This document shows, in pieces, positions 34,714-48,300 of a stretch of 64,000 bases of DNA (position 1 is its first letter; the number at the start of each line of letters is the position of its first letter). The notes under the pieces were generated by a model. It was not told where the DNA came from. It searched no databases and saw only the letters and a list, made by a program, of their open reading frames with translations. Source of the DNA: Hymenoscyphus infarciens (Eukaryota; Ascomycota; Leotiomycetes; Helotiales; Helotiaceae); contig LLCB01000305.1 in NCBI GenBank assembly GCA_001414345.1, positions 1-64,000 on the forward strand, read 5' to 3'. The position numbers and the translations under genes are program-made.

Positions 34714-36089
34714 TAAAAACAATAACTCTTCTTCACTAGTAATAGCCTTAATAATATCTTCTTTAAGCTTATTACTACTCTTTATTTAGAAGTCGATTTA
34801 CTCTCGATTTAGAATATTATAATAATATTCTTATATAGCTAGGTAATTAGAGACTACCTAGATAGCTAGTAATACTAGGGTTTAGTATTTATATAGATAG
34901 CTAGTAAAAATCGTGTTTTAAAGAGATTAGAATATACTAAGTATTCTTAAGAGTTCTAATAACTCTAGATTTAGTAAATAAGTCAACTTATAATAGTTAT
35001 CTAGAAGGCTTCTAAATCTAATCCTACCTCTCTTCTAAATCGACATCTTTAAAATATTAAACCTAGTTCCGCTATAAGGTGTTAAACGCTCTTCTAGAGC
35101 TACCTCTCTTTCTGAAAGCTACTTAAATAGCACCTATATACTAAGATTAAGAAGATCTCGATAAAACAACGGTTAAAGAGACTAGTAAGACTTCTTAAAT
35201 ATAGACTAGATATAGTCGGTTATATAAGCTTTAGAAGTAGAGAATTAAGAAATAAGAAATTAGCTAGCTAAGTTAGAAAGATAGATAAGTAATCTTATAA
35301 TTCAAAGTTAATAAAACACTTCGCCTCTAAACCCTTCCTAATCTAACTCTCTTTTAAACCTTTATTTAAACCCTTCTTTACTTTTCAAAGCCTACGTTTA
35401 GACCTCTTTCGCTTATAGACCTCTATCTCTAATAAACTTCCTACTACTTCCTAACTCTCGAGTTAGATATAAATTAGTTAAAATATACTTTCTATTAGAA
35501 CAAAAACTCAGAAGTAAGCTCTTAGCTAAGTTATTACTATTTCTCGACTAAATATTATCTAACTCTACTCTAAACTTCTCTTAAACCTCTACTAGTAAAT
35601 ATTTAAAAAGACTATAGTTATAGACTAAGTCTCTACTAGTATAAAGGTTAAAAGAGATAGAGATTAAAAGAGATAGAAGTAGAATTAGAAGAAGAATATA
35701 CTAAAGAAACTTTTACCGACTTTAAAAGATTACTTTTCGAGTATAGCTATACTTAGAGAGATACTAGAATCAGAAAGGTTCTTTTATATATAGAATAAAA
35801 CAAGATTACACCTTAGCTCTAAAACGCCTCTACTACTCTTAAGAGATACTAGAATTATAACTTCGCTAAGATAGTGAATAATCTTTTAGCTATAGATAAG
35901 AAGACCTACTAAAACGCTAAGTTATAAGATATTAGCACTACGGTCTAAAATACCCTCTTCTTATCTAATTCAGCCTCGAACTCTCTATAATATAATAGCA
36001 AATTATCCTCTACTTTAGAAGTAGAATTCGAAATCGGAAGATAATTAAGTCCTTAAGTATCTTAAAGAGAATAAGGTAATATAACAACT

Positions 36090-37035
36090 TCGGTATCAAG
36101 TTTATTTAACTAGCTAAAACCCCTTCTTTTATTATTCTAAACTTTAGATAGTATTTTTAACTTTAGTAATAACTCTTTTAACTAGCTAAAACGATCTCTT
36201 TTATTATCTCTAGATACTTAGATAATTTAATAAACTTTAGTACTAAGCTCTTTTAACTAGCTAAAACTACTCTTTTTATTATCCTAGACTTTGAATAGTA
36301 AGATAACTTCGGAAATAACTTCGTCTTTAACTACCTGAAACTATACCTCTTTTTGTTATTCTAAACTTTAGATAGTATTTTTAATATTTAGTAATAAACT
36401 CTTTTAACTAGCCGAAACTACCTCTCTTCTTATTATCTTAGACTTTGGATAATAATTTTAAACTTTAATAATATTCGGTAATAACTCTTTTATTTTAGCT
36501 AGCTGAAACCCTACTAACTCTAGTATAGAGTCTTATAGTCTTTATATTCTATACTTCTTTTTACTTCTAAGTTCCTTTTTTATTTAAATTCTTTGAATTA
36601 AATGCGAATTAGTATACTCTTAAAGTAAACTCTTAGCTAAGACATTACTATTATCTATAACATTATCTCTCGATATTCGCCTCTAACTCTATTTTAAATC
36701 TTTACTAATTTTACTTTAAACTTTTTCTCTACTACTTCTAAAGTAGAATCAGAATTAGAACTTTAATAATATTTAATAATAAACTCTTTTAACTAGCTAA
36801 ACTACCTTTTTTATTATCTAGATACTTAAATAGCGTTTTTAATATTTGGTATTAAGTTCTTTTAATCTACTAAAACTCCTCTTTTTATAGTCTTAAACTT
36901 TAGATAATAAAACTCTTTCAAATTTAGTAATAACTCTTTTAACTAGCTAAAACTATATCTATTATTATCTTAAATATTAGATAATAATTTTAATATAATA
37001 ATATTTAGTAATAACTCTTTTATTTTAACTAGCTA
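36090..37035 (+). repeat. Degenerate tandem repeat inside element 2
   Basis: A unit of roughly 85-95 bp containing CTCTTTTAACTAGCTAAAAC followed by TTTTATTATC and a TAGATA-type stretch recurs about eight to ten times. Element 1 has only one or two copies at about 28480-28570, so copy number differs between family members. Confidence 0.65.
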
Positions 37036-37955
37036 AAACTCTACTAACTCTAGTAAGGAGTCTTTCTCTCTTTCTTACTTTCTTTTACTTCTAGCTAAGC
37101 TAGAGGTTCTTTTTTTATTTAAACTTTTAAATTAAATACAAATTAAATTAGTATACTCTTAAAAGAATAGTAACCTTTTAGCTAAGTTATTACTATTATT
37201 TATAATATTATTAATTTTTTAGTTCCGACTTTACTCTAAGTCTTCGCTAACCTAAGTTTAAATAAACTTACTTTCTTTTATATCTAGTAAGCTAGATATT
37301 TTATTTAAATTTTTTAAATTAGATATAAATCAGTATACTTTTAAAAGAATAGTAACCTCTTAGCTAAGTTATTACTATCTATAATATTATTAACTTTTCA
37401 ACTTTACTCTAAGTCTCTACTAACTTTAGTTTAAACGAACCTATACTCTTTTAATAAATTCGAATTAGAGAATTTGAATTAGATACGAATTAGTATACTC
37501 TTAAAGTAAGCTCTTAACTAAGTTATTACTATTACTTTTAACATTACCTCTTAACTAAATAACCTTCGACTCTACTTTAAATTCACTTTTAACTTTTAAA
37601 CTTTTTCTAATTTTACTTTAAACTTTTTCTAACCTACTAGATAGATTAGACTATACTCTTTTAGTAAACACGAATACTTACTTTTAATATTAAAGGATTA
37701 GAAACAAAGTCTCTTTATAAGTATCTATAAACTAGGTTAGTTATAATTTAAACCTAAAATTAATATCTTAATATCTCGTCTCACTTATAATATTATAATA
37801 AATAAAGTATCTTCGAACTCGAGTTAGCTATAATTTAGACTCTAACCTTCTTACTTATAATAAATATAATAAATATAATACTTATACTATCCTAATTTAG
37901 CCTTGAATAATAAGATAGATAGACTTAAAGATAAGTCTTTTTTAAGAGAGAGAGA

Positions 37956-38318
37956 TATAATAGTATACTATTCTATATAACTAAGATTATATAGTATATA
38001 CTATATATATAAGGTTTCAGTAGTTATTATTTTATATTATTTAATTTAAGAAGGTTATATATGTCTATACGTCTGTCTAGACTTTTAGACGTACTTCGTA
38101 GAGTTCGAGCTTTTATATTAGCCGACGTATATCGTTATTCAGTTTCGTACCCCTTTTATATTATCCAAAACCTCTTATATATAGTAGCCTACTCCTAGAG
38201 TTAGAAAAGGCTAGTTATTATTTTCTTCTATATTAGTACCTAGTATCTATATACGTTATTCTACTATACGTACTCCTATATACCTCTACTATAGTTATAT
38301 ATATTTCGTGCTATTATA
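37956..38318 (+). repeat. 3' LTR of element 2
   Basis: 363 bp, no length difference from the 5' LTR; preceded by the purine tract. Confidence 0.85.
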
Positions 38319-38600
38319 AATAGCTTTATAGATAAATAGCTTTATAGATAAATAGCTTTATAGATAAATAGCTTTAAGCTTCGTAGATAGAGAGCTTTAT
38401 AAATAGAGAGCCTTCGTAGACAGAGAGCTAGTAGACAGAGAGCTAGTAGATAGCTTTATAAATAAATAGCTTTATAGATAGAGAGCTAGAGAGCTAGTAG
38501 ATAGAGAGTTAGTAGATAGCTTTATAAATAAATAGCTTTATAGATAGCTTTATAGATAGCTAAGCTAGTAGAGAGCTAGTAGAGAGCTAGTAGATAAAGA
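38319..38600. repeat. Minisatellite, right half of the array and derived repeats
   Basis: Begins with the same 16-bp units as 34236-34350, then passes into mixed units (AGAGAGCTAGTAGAT, GATAGCTTTATAAATAAAT). Further GATAAGAGGTTT-type repeats appear at about 38790-38880. Confidence 0.75.
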
Positions 38601-40259
38601 GCCTTTAGACCTATAGAAGTAATATCGACTCTTACTATAAGGACTTATAATTTCTCTATATTCTAGTAGAATAGAGAGAGTATATAGAGTATTAAATAGA
38701 GTTCTATAATATATATCTAAGAGAAGCTTAGATATATATCTACTAGATAAATAAGTGCCTTTTTAAATATAATACTAGATAAAGAGCTTCGTAGATAACT
38801 AAAAGGTTTCGTAGATAAGAGGTTTTATAGATAAGAGGTTTTATAGATAAGAGAGGTTTCGTAGATAAGAGAGGTTTTATACTAAAGCTATAGATTAGAT
38901 AATCTTATCTATATTATTTAATTATATATATATTATTACTCTTAAGGTCTTCTACTCTTCTTCTCCTTTTTAATAACGATTAGATTCTTTAAGCTTCTAC
39001 TTCTCTTCTTCTCTTTAATAACAATCGAGCTCCTACTTCTCTTCTTCTCTTTAATAATAATTAGGTTCTTTATTACTACTTAAATTATAAATAGGCGGAT
39101 TTATTTAATTAGCTATACTACCGCTGTCTCTAATAGTCGTATCTAAGAGCGTAGGCTAAGATTAAACGTATAGAAAGGATATTATAAGGAGTTAGTTATT
39201 AGCTATAGTATAACTATATATATATATAGTAGTATTATAAAGTAAACCTAAGTTTAGTTTTAGTTATAGCTATGTTATAGAATTAAATAATAAATACCTT
39301 TCTAAGTTAAGAGGCTATTATAACTTAATAATATCCTCGTTCTCTATCTCTTATAATATTCTTATCCTCTATCTTCTATAGTATATTAGTCTTCTAGAGT
39401 CTCTAATCCTCTTCGCTTTTCTATAGTTTATATCTATTCTAGTATTATCTGTTTATATATGATTTATAGAAGTATTTATTATAGTATAAAAGCAGCTATT
39501 AGTTATAGAGAGAGGAGTTAGAATTAAGTAGAGTTGAATTATTATAAGGAATTATATTTATAAGAAAGTATATTTATAAGGAAGTATATTTATTATAAGA
39601 TTCTTATATTATAAATCGTAAGGTTATTATATTATAAATTATAAGATTATTATATTTTAAAATTAAGACTCTAAGACTAGACTATAAAAACTAAACTTTA
39701 GTATATTCCCTTTATAAATAGCCTCTAATTAGCTAGCTTTCTTATAATAAATTTAACTTTATATTACTTTAATATAATTAAGTAGAGTTACGAATGTTTT
39801 ATAGAAAGAGTAGTTTAATTAGTTAATATATAGTTATATAGGCGTTATATAAGAGCTTAACTTGTTATTTTTATTATTAAGACATATAACTAACCTACTA
39901 ATAAATGTCTATAGTAGTATTAATAGCTCTCTAGCTTAGTATATATACTTCGTCTTTAAGAGTAGAGGTTTTCTTAACTAGATATAAAATTATAATCTTA
40001 TAAGATTATTATACTTCTAATTATATCTTAATTTAAGAGTCTTTAGATAAAGTTTACTACTATTTCTTAGTTATAAAGTTCTTTAAATTTTATTATAGTT
40101 AAGTATATTCTTATTTTACTACTATTTTTTTTTATTAGAATTACTATTCTTATATCTTATAAGAAAGTTTAGAAACTTTTTCAGAATTAATAAAGTAACT
40201 CTAAAAGCCTTAAAATACGTTTAGACAACTGTTAGATAGTTTAGAAAGAGACTAAAGCA
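38601..40259. other. Unclassified AT-rich DNA
   Basis: RIP-degraded sequence without a recognised element. It includes a 13-bp-arm hairpin (ATATATATCTAAG, loop AGAAG) at 38709-38739 and a CT-rich repeated stretch (CTTCTACTTCTCTTCTTCTC) at about 38990-39060. Confidence 0.5.
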
Positions 40260-43200
40260 CTTTATAATTATACTAAATAATTATAGTAGTAGTAGTAGTA
40301 GAGAAAAGAGAGGCTTATAAAGAGTCTCTATTCCCTTCTCTAAAGTACTAGTAACTAACGAAGATAGTATAATAAACTAAGAAGAGTAGAGTATAAAGAT
40401 ATAGAAGAGAGTATTAAACTATATAGACGTAATAGAGAAGAGCTTAATCTAAATAATACTTAACTTAGTAATAGAAGAGAGAGGTATTAAAGTAATTATT
40501 AAAGTAGTAGAAAAAGTACTTAAGTATAAGAGAACTAGGAAAGAAAGAGATAATATAATTATATATAGAATTCTATAAGAAGAGCTTACTATTATAGTTA
40601 AGAGAATAGAACAAATAAAAGAGTATAGTCTAATATAAGTAGAGAGAGCTAGAACTAGGAGACTATAGAGAGAGGTAATAACTATATTATAAAGAGAATA
40701 TATAGTACTAGCTAAATATATTAGAGAGATTATAGTCTAAATAATAGAGATAGATAAAAAGAAGAATAAGCTATTACTAAAAGAAGTAATTAGAGCTATA
40801 AATATAAGTAAATATAAAATAAGAGTAATAATAGCTTAAAAGCTTTAAAGTAAGAATATTATTATATAGTTTAAGAAAGAGAAGTAGATAGAATATATAT
40901 AAGATAATAACTAAGTAAAGAAGGTACTTAGATAAAGAATAGTAGTAGTAGTAAGAACACTTATAGTACTTATAAAAAGAGCTTTAATAAATATACTTAA
41001 GAATAGAAAGAGAGATATACTATAAAATATCTCTGAAGCCTCTAGTATAAAGATACTAAAGATTATATAATAAGGAAATAAATATAGAGAGTATTAAGAA
41101 TAGAAGAGACTAGCTTAAAGGAACTATATTCTTAAAGTAGTAATAATAAAGAAAGTAAGAAGGTTATATATAAAGGGAATACTATAAGAGGTATAATACT
41201 TCTTATATAAAAGATATATCTTAGAAATAATAGTATAGAGATATTATAAGTACTAAAAGTAGAGGTATATAGCACGCTTCTATAAATAAGATAAGAGGTA
41301 TACCTAGTATATATATAAGAGATATAAAAAAAGTAAAGAAGAGTACTCTAATAAGAAGGACTTAAAAGAATACTTAGTAAAGTATAGGAATTATAGAAGA
41401 GAATACTTAGTATTTATAAAAAAGTACTATATAGAAGAGTAATATTATAAGTAAGTAAGAGAATAATATCTTAATAAGATAACTATATTTATAAACTTAT
41501 AAAAACTCTTAAAAAAAGATAAAGTAGAGATACTTTACTTATTTACTTTTAGCTAGAAAGAGAGCTTATAAAGCTTAAAGAAGAGGAGATAGAGATAGAA
41601 ATCTATATTAAGAAAGCTAATAGATATAAATAAAGTAAAATATATAAATAGTAGTAACCTAACCTAGTTCTTAGAGAGGCTAAGAAGCTCTCTTAGTATA
41701 ATAAGAGATTTAATTAAGAAAGAAATAAAAGTAATCTAAACTCTATTTATAGGACTACTATAAGTATAATAGTACTATACTAGAATATAAAGAAGATATT
41801 AGAAGCTTTTAATATAGCTTTAAAGTATAAAGAGGAATATAATATATTAGTAATCTAAGAACTAGCGTAGAATAGTATAAAAGACTTCTCTAGCTACTCT
41901 TTAAGCTTAAGATATAATATAATCTAGTTAGATAAGGTAATACTACTCTTTATATATAAAAGATATCTAAAAGTAAGCTAAATATATATTATAAGTAAGA
42001 ACTAAGTAAGTATAATAATAAGAGAGAGAGTAGATAAGATAACGGTTTACTTAGTCTATAACTTATAGATAAAGTAGATACTAATTAAGAATATACTCTA
42101 GTAAGTAAGACTAAGAAGAGTACTTATAATAGGTAATCTAAATACTTACTACTCTTTATAGAATATATATAGGAGATATAATAAAAACGTAGACCTTATT
42201 CTTAAACTTACTATACTATAAGTACTAGAAAGAGATATACTCTATAGTAAAGCTACGTAGAGAAGAGAGAGCTCTTATAACTCTCTACTAAGAACATAGT
42301 AGCTTAATAAAGGTCTTTAAACTTACTAGAATTAAACTATATAGCTTAACTTCTTATAATAAAAGTAGGAGAAGAGAGAAAGGTACTATAAGTACTTAGA
42401 TTTAGCTAGAGACTAATAAATAAGATCTTAGTTAAAGTAGAAGTCTCTTACTTAAAAGCACTTATAATCTAAAATATATAAGAACTTAAAAGAGTAGTAT
42501 AAAGACTTATAAAAGACTTTTAAAAGATAGTAAAAGCTTTAATACTACTCTAAAAGCTAAATAGAGAGAGAGTATAGCTCTAGTAGAATATAGAAGTTAA
42601 AGAAGTATTAAAGAAGGTAAGGAAATATAAAAGGACTTAGAAAGAGTACTAAATAAAAAGCTTAAGATAGTAGCTTAATAATACTCTTTAGAAACTCTAA
42701 ATAGTAAGTAGAAAGACGAAGATAAAGAACTAGAAAGAGGTACTAGTAGAGATAGTAAAGAATAAAAAGAAACTCTAGATACTTAAGAAGTAAGTATATC
42801 TTAAAAGCTATATAAGACTAGAAGTACTAGTACTACTAATACTTCTATTACTTAATAGAATAAAAGGTAAGACTTATTAGAAGAAGGCTTATATTCTTAT
42901 AGAAAAGTTCTTTCTAAAGTTAATAGCTAACTACTTAAGTATTCTTAATAAAGACTAGAATACTAAGAGCTTCTCCTAAAAGCACTTAGTAAGCTAATAT
43001 ATAACTAAGAAGTATATTAAGATAGCTATAAGATTTGTATTATAGAAAGTACTAGAATTTAATATACTAGTAAATAGCTTCTTAAAAGCTTATAATAAGC
43101 TACTTTATAAAGTACTTATAGTAATAGTAGAAGTACGCTTCTACTTATAATACTTTCTATTCTACTTCTACTATATAAAAGTAGTAGTATTAAGAAAACT

Positions 43201-45345
43201 AGGTAAAATAATTAAAGAGTAGAGTAAGATAGAGGCTTACTAGCTATTAGTACTACTTTTAACTATAGATAAGATTCTTAAAAAAGTAATAGTATAAAGG
43301 CTTATATAGCTTATAAAGGATATATTAATACTACTAGAGCTATAGATAGGTAACTAGAAGTACTAAAATATAGAGCTAGTAATTAAAGTAGTAATAGAAG
43401 ATATATATTTAATATAGAAAAATAAGAGCTATATATCTCTAGCTTAACTAGATATAGTAGAAGCTTTTAACTAAGTAGACTATATATAGCTACTTTATAT
43501 ATTAAGAGAGAAAGAGGTTCTATAGTAGGTAGTAATATAGATAGAGAGCTTTCTCTCTAGATAAAGAACTATACTATTCTTTAATAGATAATTAGTAGAT
43601 AAAAGAGACCTTAAATAAGGTATTCTATAAGAATTAGTACTATTATTAATAATATTTATCCTCTTTACTTTAATACTATATAAGGACCTAGTAAGAATTA
43701 ATAAGCTTATTATAATAAGCTTTATAAATAATATAAACCTACTTATAATATTAAAAAGTATAGTAGTAAACTATAAAATACTTAAGATAGCTTAGAGAGT
43801 ATATAATAAGTAAGTAAATAAGTAAGAGATAGCTTTTAGCTTAGAAAAGATAATACTTATATACTTTATAAGAATAAGAGTACTATAAAGAGAGATAGTT
43901 TAGTTTAAGAAGATAAGACTTATACTAGTTAAGTATATAAGGTTTTTAAAAGTAGAGCTTAATAGAAAACTAAACTAGAAGGTATACTAAGAAAGAGTCT
44001 AAAAGAAGCTTATAATATAGACTTTTATACTTATAAGGCTTACTAGAAAGATATAGAGAGTAGATTACTATTAAGTAAGATAGATAGACGTAGTAGTAAT
44101 AAGAAGTATAATTATATATAGAGTATTAGTATAGTATTATACTATATTAAAAGTAAGGAATATAAAGAGAATAGTAAAGAGCTTCCTTATATAATAATTA
44201 GAATACTTATAAGTAGTAATAAGAGTATATAAAGCTACTCTAGTTTAGAGCTTAGAAGTTAAAGTAGACTATATATTAATTAACTTATATCTTAACTTAT
44301 AAATAGCTACTTTTAAAAGGAAGTTCTAAAAGTCTAAGTTAGAAGAACTAATCTAAATACCTATAAATATATAATAACGTTACTAAAGAGAAGAAAGAGA
44401 GGTAGACTAATAAAGGTAAGAAAGGTAATACTATGCTTATAGATAGTAAGATAGAAGTAAGAAGAGAAGTAAGAAGTAAGAGGAGTAGGGTTTAAGTATA
44501 ATATTATACTTATAGAATAGAAGAACTACTTAGAGACTTAAAGAAAAAGGACTTAAGAGAGGAACTTAATATAATATATAGAAGCGTTAAATAAAGTAGA
44601 CCTAGATAAGTAAGAGCTATAAAAGGTTTATAAAAAGCTTACTAAAGTAAAGAGCTTACTACTTATCTAGGTATAAATAAGAGTAATAAGACTAAACACC
44701 TTCCTCTTTATAAAAAGAGTATTAAACTAGGTTATACTATAATATATTTATATAAGTAGTAGAAAGATAGTAAAACACTTAGTCTTATTTTACTAGAATA
44801 TTCTATAAAAAAGAGACATATTTATAAAAGCTCTAAGGAAGAGAATCAAGGATCTATAAGAGCTAAGAGAGATACTAGTAGATAAGAAACTAGTACTAAG
44901 AGTAACTACTTAGCTACTTAGGCTAAGAAGACTCTAAGAGTATAAGCTAGTACTAGAATTACTTAAAGAGAGAGAGAAGAGTAAGAAAGAGATAAAAGAA
45001 AGAGAGAAATAAGAGAAGAAAGCTAAGATATACTAGAAGATAAGACCTTAGCTCTAATAATTCTAAAAGTAAATATACCTCTTATACTACTAATATATAC
45101 CTTAGTAAGTTAAATATACTAACCTATTATACTCTTCTACTTTATTACTAAGTTAGAGAGATAAGCTCTAAATAAATAGTAGTAGAAACTAAAGAAAAGG
45201 AGAATTATACTTATAAAGAAGCTTAAGAAGTAAAGAAAAACAAGCTAAAAGGCTATATAAACTAGAATAGAAGATATACTACTTACTCTTAGAGCTCGGC
45301 CTACGGCCTACGTAGCGTAAGAATAATAATAATAATATATCTTAT
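40260..45345 (+). mobile_element. RIP-degraded LINE (fungal non-LTR retrotransposon)
   Basis: About 5 kb on the plus strand, full of stops. In order: a charged gag-like region; at about 41,215-41,300 the pattern YYKYQKQRYIARFYK, a CCHC knuckle with its cysteines turned to tyrosines; an endonuclease-like region at about 41,850-42,330 (IIGNLNTYYSLQNIY, where GDxNTHH-type residues are expected; then ERDILYSKAT); a reverse-transcriptase region at about 42,840-44,300 with QLDIVEAFNQVDY and, at 43,717-43,740, SFINNINLL where SFADDTNLL is expected; and a C-terminal region at about 44,640-45,000. The 3' end is a short CG-containing sequence (GGCCTACGGCCTACGTAGCG, about 45,300) followed by (AAT)n, as in fungal LINEs. 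The exact 5' end is uncertain; inactive. Confidence 0.75.
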
Positions 45346-48300
45346 AAGATATCTAGAAGCTAATATATATAACTTAATTTACTTTTAATATATAAATTAT
45401 AAATAGCTAAGTATCTTAAAGTATTATTTCTTTTTATTAAAAGTCTAACTATAAAATATACTTATATTATTAAGAATTAAGAGTAGAGTATTAAGATTAT
45501 AAAGAGCTTTATTTATAATATAGATCTTTACTCTTTATATAGAATAAGAAATATAGTATTATATAAAATAAATAATATAATATACTAACTCTAAACTCTT
45601 ACTATAAATAGAGTATAATAACTAAGATATAATAATAAATAGTAAATTCTACTAAGTATTATAAAATAAATAAATATTAAAACATTCTCTCTTTATTTAC
45701 TCTTTCTTTTATTCTATTATTCTTTTATAAATTTATTTAATTATTAAAGATAATACTAACCTATACTTAAAAAAGGCTTTTTAACTTAATATAACTAATA
45801 TATACGAAGTATAAAAAGGACTTAAAAGTAGAAGTAATAAGAAAAAGTAAAAAGTAGAAAATTAAATACTAAGATATTAGATACTAGATACTTAGACTAA
45901 AGAGGTTCTAGGAAAGGCTTTTCTCTTCTCTACTAAGATTATTACTCTTCTTCTAATTTATTATCTCTCTCTTTATTACTATTAGAAAAGAACCTATTTA
46001 AGATATTAGCCTTATCTATCTTATTAATATCTAACTATATAAATACTACCTTAGAAGCTAGTATAAGATTAATATCTTATAAAGGAAAGTATTTAATAAT
46101 ATAATACTTAGTAATCTTCTTATATTTATATATACTTTCTAAGAATATTATAACTTATTAGTAATTATAAGAAAAGTTATCTAGTAAAGCACCTTTATTA
46201 TATAAGACATTTATATAAGCTAGTATAAGTATATAGATATATATAACTATTCTAGGTAAGCTTTTACTATCTTCTTAAGTAAAAGAACTTAAATTTTAAC
46301 TAATAATAACCCTTTTAAGTAATTTAATTAAAATCTACTAATTAATAAGTAAAATAGAATAATAATAGTAACTAATACTTCTAGTATTCCTACTTAATAG
46401 TATTAAATATATTATCTTATTTAGTTAATCTATTCTACTTTATATTATTTATAAATACTTAAATAATAATTTAAAATACTTGATTATATATTTAAGGCTT
46501 TTAATTCTTTATATCTTATAAAGTCTTTTTACTAGCCTCTTTTATTAAAAGATAATACTTCTTATATAGAAAATATACTTTTATACTTAGTAATATAATA
46601 TCTTTATAGTAAAATATAGCTAAGAATAGTTACTAGTTAAGCTACTTAAGTTTATAGTTAGCTTTAGTTTTAGAAATAGAAAATTTAATAACTTTAATAT
46701 CTTTAGAAAGTAAGTTATAGTAATCTATAGTTTACTCTTTAGTAAATATTACTAATAAGTATAAAGAGGTTTAGAAAGCTACTACTACTATTTTCCTTAC
46801 TTTAAAAGAAGCTAGTTTAACTTTTATTACCTTAGATTTTAAAATAATAAGTACCTTTACTATAACCTTAGTAGTATTATTAGAATATAGTATATTAGTT
46901 AATAAAGTACTTTAGAAAAGAGTTTCCTAGATATATCTTACTTTTAGAAAAAAGAGTTAACTTCTAAGACTTTAACTTAAATAGTTTATTTAAAGGATTA
47001 AGAATAAGACTATTATTATCTTATTTATATTTATCTATTATATTATACTCTAGCTTCTTTTTATATATTTTATTTAATTAAGAGAGATATATAAGACTAT
47101 AGATATTATTAACTTAAGTATTTTCTATACTTTCTAGAAAACTATCTTTATATTATTCTTATTATAGTATTTAAGAAGTTACTAACTCTTTATCTTAATT
47201 TTCTTTTATATAGAAATTATTAGTTAAATAGGTTTTCTTATTCTATAATAGCTAATAGGATTATTATAAAGGTATATAATATTTACTCTTCTAAGATAGC
47301 TTTTAAGTAGGTTTTACTTTATATTAACTTCTTATACTAGTTACGTTATCTAGAAGTTTATTAATTAGAGCTAATAGTACTTAACTTAGTCTTTTAGACT
47401 TATACTTAGATTTATTTACCTAGAAAAGGCTTTCTTAGTATAAAGACTATAAATAGTAGATAGTAGATATAAAATATCTTTTTTAGTATAAAAGAGGAAG
47501 TTACTTATTCTTCTTTACTAGTATTATCTAAGTTCTATACTTACTTATAAGTTTTAATTAATTTATTTATAAAATAAAATAGTATCTTCTTAATAAGTAT
47601 AATAGTAGGTTTCTTAGACTTAAGTAATTAGAACTTAATATTACTAGGTTTACCTAGGTTATAAACTATTATACTAGTACTACTAAAAGATAAGTATATA
47701 TTTAATAGTAATAAAGGAAATATATTAGTAAAAGATATTATAGAAAATAATAAATAATAATAATAAGACTTACTAAGAGATAAGAAAGATTAGCCTTTTA
47801 TACTAGTATAGTTTATTAGATTATTAGATAAAGAATAGTAGTACTACTAGAATTAATCTAATATAAGTTTAAAGATAAACTATTATAGATTTAAAAGTTT
47901 AATATAAGTAAAAAGACATATAGTTAGATTAGTAAGGCCTTTTATAGATAAATTCTCTATTAACTATTTATATTTATTTATATTTTAGAATACTTAATAT
48001 TATAAAATAAAGCTTATTTATAAGAGATCTTAGAGATAAGAGAGGCTTTTACTAAATATAAATATTATTTTACTTCTATTAGAAAAGGTAGAGTATATAA
48101 AGCTACTATTATAGAGTATTAGAGCTTTATAATATTTATTAAAAAATTAATAATCTTATAACTTTATAATCTCTTAATTAACTAATATACTATACTTAAT
48201 ATCTACTAATCTATACTAGTATCTACTATATATAATATAATTAATATAATTAAATAATAAGAGTATAAAATAATCCTCTATTATAGTATTAATAAATATA

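Larger units (their letters stand above)
34351..38318 (+). mobile_element. LTR retrotransposon with gag-like interior (element 2), nested in a minisatellite
   Basis: 3,968 bp. LTRs at 34351-34713 and 37956-38318 are each exactly 363 bp, begin TATAATAG and end CTATTATA. The target duplication AATAG lies at 34346-34350 and 38319-38323. A purine tract (TTTAAGAGAGAGAGA) abuts the 3' LTR at 37941-37955. The 3.2-kb interior is homologous to element 1: same start (CTTCTTCACTAGTAATAG), same gag-like block (about 35690-35920), same segment before the 3' LTR. No pol domain was recognised. No clear primer-binding site survives after the 5' LTR. In the first 240 bases the two LTRs differ only by transitions. 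Confidence 0.85.

Noticed and set aside
34236..38600. CRISPR-like array
   Set aside because: The 16-bp units are contiguous with no unique spacers, and the context is a fungal repeat block. It is a minisatellite.
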